A stretch of 9,445 bases of DNA, taken from assembly GCA_919903585.1 (NCBI GenBank), contig CAKKST010000021.1:1-9445 (forward strand), read 5' to 3'. A model generated the notes under the pieces. That model saw only the letters and a program-made list of their open reading frames with translations, did no database searches and was not told the origin of the DNA. Below, piece by piece: positions 6,515 through 9,445 of this stretch. How positions within the stretch are numbered: position 1 is the first letter of the stretch; each line of letters opens with the position of its first letter. The stretch is from Nitrospiria bacterium (lineage in GTDB: Bacteria > Nitrospirota > CAKKRA01 > 9FT-COMBO-42-15). The position numbers and the translations under genes were made by a program.

Positions 6515-7531
6515 CTAAAGCTCCCTTCCAACAGCCTGTGCAACCAATCTCAATTCCTTCATCAATTCCTTGAATACCTTTGGCTTTAATGACTGCTCGC
6601 CGTCAGAAAAGGCCTCTTCAGGATTTGGATGGACCTCTATTATAAGGCCGTCAGCGCCTGCTGCAATCGCTGCCTTTGCCATTGGCGCAACCAGATCCCA
6701 CCTGCCAACGCCATGGCTCGGGTCAACAATCACAGGCAGATGGCTTAGTTTCTTTATTACAGGAACAGCGGAGAGGTCAAGTGTATTTCTTGTGTAGGTC
6801 TCAAATGTGCGGATTCCTCGCTCACAGAGCATCACCTTTGCATTTCCTTTTGACATGATGTATTCTGCTGACATGAGAAACTCTTTTATAGTTGCAGAAA
6901 GGCCGCGCTTAAGAAGCACAGGTTTTTCATAGCCTCCAACATCGGTCAATAATCTAAAATTCTGCATGTTCCTCGCGCCAATCTGAATTATATCTGTGTA
7001 CTGTAAGATAAGCTCAATATCCCTCGGATCCATGACCTCTGTAATCACCAGAAGGCCTGTCTTCTTCTTTGCCTCTGCGAGGTACTTCAGGCCCTCTGCA
7101 CCGAGTCCCTGAAAGGCATAGGGGGATGTCCTCGGTTTAAAGGCGCCGCCGCGGATAAATGTCGCCCCTGCTGCCTTTACATCCTCTGCAATCTGAATAA
7201 GCAATTCCTTTTCCTCTACTGCACAGGGACCTGCCATGACATGTATCCTCTTTCCGCCTATCTTTACGCCATTCTCAAATTCTATAATAGTATCCTCTTT
7301 TTTAAATTCCCTGCTCACAAGTTTGAAGGGCTGCAATATGGGCATTACCTTCTCTACACCAGGAAATACCTCAAGGGGCTGATTGGCAAGAACCCTCTCG
7401 TCGCCAATGACGCCGATTATAGTCCTCTCCTCTCCCTTTGACATATGTATCTGGAGCCCAAAACCCTTTAGCTTCTCCACTATATGATCTATCTGCTCCT
7501 TTGTTGCATCTGGTTTTAATACTATTATCAT
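6515..7531 (-). CDS. aroF: 3-deoxy-7-phosphoheptulonate (DAHP) synthase, type I-beta, with N-terminal ferredoxin-like domain
   Basis: This enzyme condenses PEP and erythrose-4-phosphate to DAHP, the first committed shikimate-pathway step. The 338 residues form two parts. Residues 1-70 are a ferredoxin-like domain (MIIVLKPDAT...IIGVIGD), which in characterised I-beta enzymes mediates feedback control by aromatic amino acids. The rest is a TIM barrel with MAGPCAVE (99-106), GAFKPRTSPYAFQG (129-142), IGARNMQN (184-191), KRGLSAT (208-214), RGIRTFETYTRNTLD (238-252), DPSHGVGRW (270-278) and EVHPNPEEAFSDGEQSL (299-315). The metal and PEP ligands lie in these blocks. The ATG directly follows the pheA stop (TAA-ATG) and has a GGGGGAAAGG ribosome binding site inside the pheA end, so the two are coupled. 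The symbol could equally be written aroG or aroA(I-beta) by local convention. Confidence 0.97.
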   Translation of the reverse strand: MIIVLKPDATKEQIDHIVEKLKGFGLQIHMSKGEERTIIGVIGDERVLANQPLEVFPGVEKVMPILQPFKLVSREFKKEDTIIEFENGVKIGGKRIHVMAGPCAVEEKELLIQIAEDVKAAGATFIRGGAFKPRTSPYAFQGLGAEGLKYLAEAKKKTGLLVITEVMDPRDIELILQYTDIIQIGARNMQNFRLLTDVGGYEKPVLLKRGLSATIKEFLMSAEYIMSKGNAKVMLCERGIRTFETYTRNTLDLSAVPVIKKLSHLPVIVDPSHGVGRWDLVAPMAKAAIAAGADGLIIEVHPNPEEAFSDGEQSLKPKVFKELMKELRLVAQAVGREL

Positions 7532-8638
7532 TTAACCTTTCCCCCTTCTTGCCTTGTCGGCAGACAGGTTACCTGCCGCTGGATAGGAACCGAGTATCTT
7601 TAAAAAGAGGCTCCTCTTTTCCAGATTATTCAATGCCCTCTTTACCCTGTCCTCTTCTATATGACCGTCCATGTCCACATAAAATATATATTCCCACGCC
7701 CTCTTTCTTGAAGGCCTTGACTCTATCTTTGTCAGATTAATCCTGCTTTCTGAAAAGGGCTTAAGCATATTAAAAAGCGCGCCAACCTCATCCTTAACAG
7801 AAAACATGATGGATGTCTTGTCCTTCCCTGTCCTCGGCAGCGATTTCTTTCCAATTATCAGAAAACGGGTAAAGTTATGGATGTTATCCTCAATCCTTCT
7901 CTTTGCAATCTTCAGGCCGTAGATTTTTGCAGCAAGCTCGCTTGCAATTGCGCCTGCCTGCGGTTCCTCGGCTGACATCTCTGCTGCCTTTGCACTGCTT
8001 GAGGCCTCTGCAATCGGTATCTCAGGGAGATTATTTTCAAGCCAGATGCGGCACTGTGCAGCAGGCTGTGGATGGGAGTATATCTTTCTTATATCCTCCA
8101 TCCTCCCTGACTTTGACATTAGATTATGAGAGACCTCAAGGAGTATCTCGCCAATTATCTTTACATCTGAGTCAACGAAGATATCAAGGGTAGAACTTAC
8201 TATGCCTTCTGTTGAATTTTCTATAGGAACAACGCCATACTCTGCCTCGCCCTTTTCAACCTCATTGAAGACCTCTTTTATACTGCTTGCGGGCAGATAC
8301 TGTGCTGAATCGCCGAACTGCTGCATGCATGCAAGGTGGGTAAATGTCGCCTTTGGACCAAGATATGCAACGCGTAGCCTCTGCTCAAGGGAAAGGGATG
8401 CAGACATTATCTCTCTGAATACCGCCCTTACTCCTTCCTGCGGAAAGGGGCCTCTATTCTCACCCTCAAGCCTCTCGTATATCTTTCTTTCTCTCTCAGG
8501 GGAGTGAAATTCTGCCTTTGCCCCCTTCTTTATCTTGCCAATCTCAATTACAAACCTCGCCCTTCTGTTCAATAGTTCCAGCATACTGGAATCTATCTTA
8601 TCAATCTTTTCACGGTATCTTTTTATCTCATCCTTCAA
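7532..8638 (-). CDS. pheA: Bifunctional chorismate mutase / prephenate dehydratase (P-protein)
   Basis: The P-protein converts chorismate to prephenate and then to phenylpyruvate, committing carbon to phenylalanine. Numbered from the start chosen here (368 residues): an AroQ-type mutase helix bundle at about 1-85 (KIDKIDSSMLELLNRRA, then EIGKIKK); a dehydratase domain at about 88-265 with YLGPKATFTH (92-101), VVPIENSTEG (136-145), SHPQPAAQCR (188-197) and the catalytic NFTRF (255-259); and an ACT domain at about 276-350 with GAL (286-288) and ESRP (306-309), which binds phenylalanine for feedback inhibition. The open frame continues to an ATG at 8782, but those 48 codons run through a hairpin repeat and a promoter candidate and resemble nothing in PheA. 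A TTG at 8638 gives the family N-terminus and has GGAGGT 12 nt upstream; the long spacing and rare codon make it likely, not certain. The last residues (ADKARRGKG) are non-conserved. Confidence 0.95.
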   Translation of the reverse strand: MKDEIKRYREKIDKIDSSMLELLNRRARFVIEIGKIKKGAKAEFHSPERERKIYERLEGENRGPFPQEGVRAVFREIMSASLSLEQRLRVAYLGPKATFTHLACMQQFGDSAQYLPASSIKEVFNEVEKGEAEYGVVPIENSTEGIVSSTLDIFVDSDVKIIGEILLEVSHNLMSKSGRMEDIRKIYSHPQPAAQCRIWLENNLPEIPIAEASSSAKAAEMSAEEPQAGAIASELAAKIYGLKIAKRRIEDNIHNFTRFLIIGKKSLPRTGKDKTSIMFSVKDEVGALFNMLKPFSESRINLTKIESRPSRKRAWEYIFYVDMDGHIEEDRVKRALNNLEKRSLFLKILGSYPAAGNLSADKARRGKG

Positions 8639-8679
8639 ATATGTATAAATACCTCCAAAGGGCTGTAAGTTATGGAAAT

Positions 8680-8717
8680 ATAATAACTTATCGCAATCTG
8701 AATTGCAAGTTTTTTTT
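8680..8717 (-). promoter_or_regulatory. Candidate sigma70-type promoter for the pheA-led operon
   Basis: On the minus strand TTGCAA (8708-8703) and TATTAT (8685-8680) are separated by exactly 17 nt, matching 4 of 6 and 5 of 6 consensus positions. An A8 tract just upstream (8717-8710) resembles an UP element. Initiation would fall near 8673, giving a leader of about 35 nt that contains the GGAGGT at 8656-8651 before the TTG start. It lies just downstream of the 121-bp repeat, so pheA expression need not depend on the MOSC gene. The leader is too short for a leader-peptide attenuator or T-box. Confidence 0.6.
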
Positions 8718-8720
8718 AAC

Positions 8721-8841
8721 CCCCTCACCTTAATCCTATCCCCAATGGGGAGAGGAAACAAAAAAGAATACCCTTTCCACAATGGAGAGAGGAAGTTTTA
8801 TTTGTCCCCTATCCCCTATGGGGAGAGGGAAGGGTGAGGGG
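8721..8841 (+). repeat. 121-bp three-hairpin element, copy 2 (CCCCTCACC termini)
   Basis: The ends are CCCCTCACCT (8721-8730) and AGGGTGAGGGG (8831-8841). Between them lie three hairpins: around CCCC-AAT-GGGG near 8740-8755, CCCTTTCCA-CAA-TGGAGAGAG at 8771-8791, and CCCTATCCCC-TAT-GGGGAGAGGG at 8807-8829. It aligns end to end with the reverse complement of 3396-3512, so the two copies lie in opposite orientations. The stop codon and the last eight residues of the MOSC protein lie inside it, and it also creates a spurious upstream extension of the pheA frame. Confidence 0.85.
8756..8792 (-). terminator. Possible intrinsic terminator of the MOSC gene, inside the repeat
   Basis: Read on the minus strand, the middle hairpin of the element (8792-8771, about nine pairs with one wobble and one mismatch, loop TTG) is followed by TATTCTTTTTTGTTT (8770-8756). 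That is a stem followed by a T-rich tract, downstream of the MOSC stop and upstream of the pheA promoter candidate. The tract is interrupted and the stem imperfect, so efficiency is uncertain. Confidence 0.35.
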
Positions 8842-9277
8842 TCATCACAATTACCTCATCACCGGGTTTTACCCAGCCGCTCTTTATGACCTTTGCAAAT
8901 ATCCCTTCTCTGGGCATAACGCAGTCGCCTGCCTGATAGTATATATTACATCTCTCATGGCAGACCTTGCCGATCTGGCTTACATCCATCTCTACCTCGC
9001 TGCCAATATTTAGTCTTGTTCCAATGGGGAGGCCAGCAAGGTCAATGCCCTCAATGGTGAGGTTTTCTGCAAAATCCCCGGGATTAACATTCAGGCCGAG
9101 CTTCCGCATCTTGTCCACGCTTTCTATGGCAAGAAGGCTCACCTGCCTGTGCCACTTTCCGCTTGCGTGGGCATCCCCTTCAAGGCCGAAGTTCTCCTTG
9201 ACAAAGACCTTATCCACATTTTTTTTTCTTTCACCCTTTTTCTCGCTGATACTTACTGCAATAACCTTACCTTTCAA
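8816..9277 (-). CDS. Small MOSC-domain protein with a repeat-derived C-terminal tail
   Basis: MOSC domains are related to the C-terminal part of molybdenum cofactor sulfurases and are proposed to handle sulfur or molybdopterin-linked cargo; the substrate here is unknown. From the TTG chosen (153 residues) it shows an N-terminal strand KGKVIAVSIS, the motif GLEGDAHASGKWHRQVSLLA (31-50), GDFAENLTIEGIDL (67-80), and a cysteine-rich CHERCNIYYQAGDC (106-119). The core ends at GDEVIVM; the last eight residues, TPHPSLSP, and the TAG come from the repeat at 8721-8841. An ATG at 9298 would add seven residues, but it lies in the terminal inverted repeat of another element. The TTG at 9277 has GGAGG 5 nt upstream and gives the usual MOSC N-terminus. 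It is probably transcribed separately from pheA. Confidence 0.88.
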   Translation of the reverse strand: MKGKVIAVSISEKKGERKKNVDKVFVKENFGLEGDAHASGKWHRQVSLLAIESVDKMRKLGLNVNPGDFAENLTIEGIDLAGLPIGTRLNIGSEVEMDVSQIGKVCHERCNIYYQAGDCVMPREGIFAKVIKSGWVKPGDEVIVMTPHPSLSP

Positions 9278-9282
9278 AACAT

Positions 9283-9287
9283 CCTCC
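9283..9287 (-). promoter_or_regulatory. Ribosome binding site that favours the TTG start of the MOSC gene
   Basis: GGAGG on the minus strand ends 5 nt before the TTG at 9277-9275, with AATGGAGGATGTT in front of the start codon. The competing ATG at 9298 has a GGAGGG only at about 11 nt, inside the upstream repeat element. Confidence 0.5.
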
Positions 9288-9293
9288 ATTAAC

Positions 9294-9425
9294 GACATAT
9301 TTGTAAAATCCCTCCTAACCTCCCTTTTCCAAAGGGAGAGCTTTCCCCTCTATCAAGAGGGGATTAAGGGGTGTGTTACCCCTCTTTGGCAAAGAGGGGC
9401 GAGGGGAGATTTTTACAATTATGTC
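9294..9425. repeat. Three-hairpin inverted-repeat element upstream of the MOSC gene
   Basis: The ends are GACATATTTGTAAAATC (9294-9310) and GATTTTTACAATTATGTC (9408-9425), which are inverted repeats of each other with one substitution and one added base. Between them are three hairpins with perfect stems: CTCCCTTT-TCC-AAAGGGAG (9320-9338), CCCCTCT-ATCA-AGAGGGG (9345-9362) and CCCCTCTTT-GGC-AAAGAGGGG (9379-9399). Size and layout recall the CCCCTCACC elements but the termini differ. It fills nearly all of the space from the MOSC gene to the window edge. I see no convincing promoter in the remaining 20 bases. Confidence 0.8.
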
Positions 9426-9445
9426 TATTCAATTATGAGACTCTT

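Noticed and set aside
8639..8708. Phe leader peptide, attenuator or T-box ahead of pheA
   Set aside because: The likely leader is only about 35 nt with no Phe-rich mini-ORF, no T-box sequence and no alternating hairpins.
9294..9425. Possible CRISPR array or riboswitch suggested by repeated CCCCTC/GAGGGG units
   Set aside because: The units are hairpins of unequal stem and loop with no regular spacers, and the whole is bounded by inverted, not direct, repeats.

Overview
The window is a run of co-directional housekeeping genes, all on the minus strand, so transcription goes from high to low coordinates. In transcription order they are a small MOSC-domain protein, pheA (chorismate mutase/prephenate dehydratase), a type I-beta DAHP synthase, tyrA (prephenate dehydrogenase), aroA (EPSP synthase), cmk (CMP kinase), a PlsC-type acyltransferase, ispH (HMBPP reductase), rpsA (six-domain ribosomal protein S1) and the first codons of a further gene at the window edge. 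Gene order and moderate GC fit a Gram-negative bacterium of the Nitrospirota / former Deltaproteobacteria type, where an aromatic block running into cmk-ispH-rpsA is common. No marker fixes the taxon, so this assignment is tentative.

Region by region: 9294-9425 is a three-hairpin inverted-repeat element upstream of the MOSC gene (8816-9277). 8721-8841 is a second three-hairpin element that supplies the end of the MOSC ORF, followed by a good sigma70-type promoter candidate (8680-8708) for pheA. From pheA to aroA (8638-4278) the genes are tightly packed: a TAA-ATG junction between pheA and aroF, and a GTGA overlap between tyrA and aroA. Three of the next junctions carry repeats: a 54-bp double hairpin between aroA and cmk, an inverted copy of the 120-bp element between cmk and plsC, and a 73-bp AT-rich inverted repeat between plsC and ispH. 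A second promoter candidate with an exact TATAAT lies just upstream of rpsA. There is no gene-free stretch over 300 bases; the longest is about 150 bases at the right end and is mostly repeat.

Functionally, DAHP synthase opens the shikimate pathway, AroA makes its penultimate intermediate, and PheA and TyrA split chorismate/prephenate toward phenylalanine and tyrosine. Cmk, PlsC, IspH and S1 serve nucleotide, phospholipid, isoprenoid and translation needs. The protein-coding content looks ordinary. The unusual part is the repeat layer: compact hairpin elements sit exactly in gene junctions and supply C-terminal tails, stop codons, possible ribosome binding sites and spurious upstream start codons. 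The one copy that could act as a terminator is oriented to stop MOSC transcription but not operon transcription. I see no evidence for a defence system, mobile gene cargo, CRISPR array or RNA gene.
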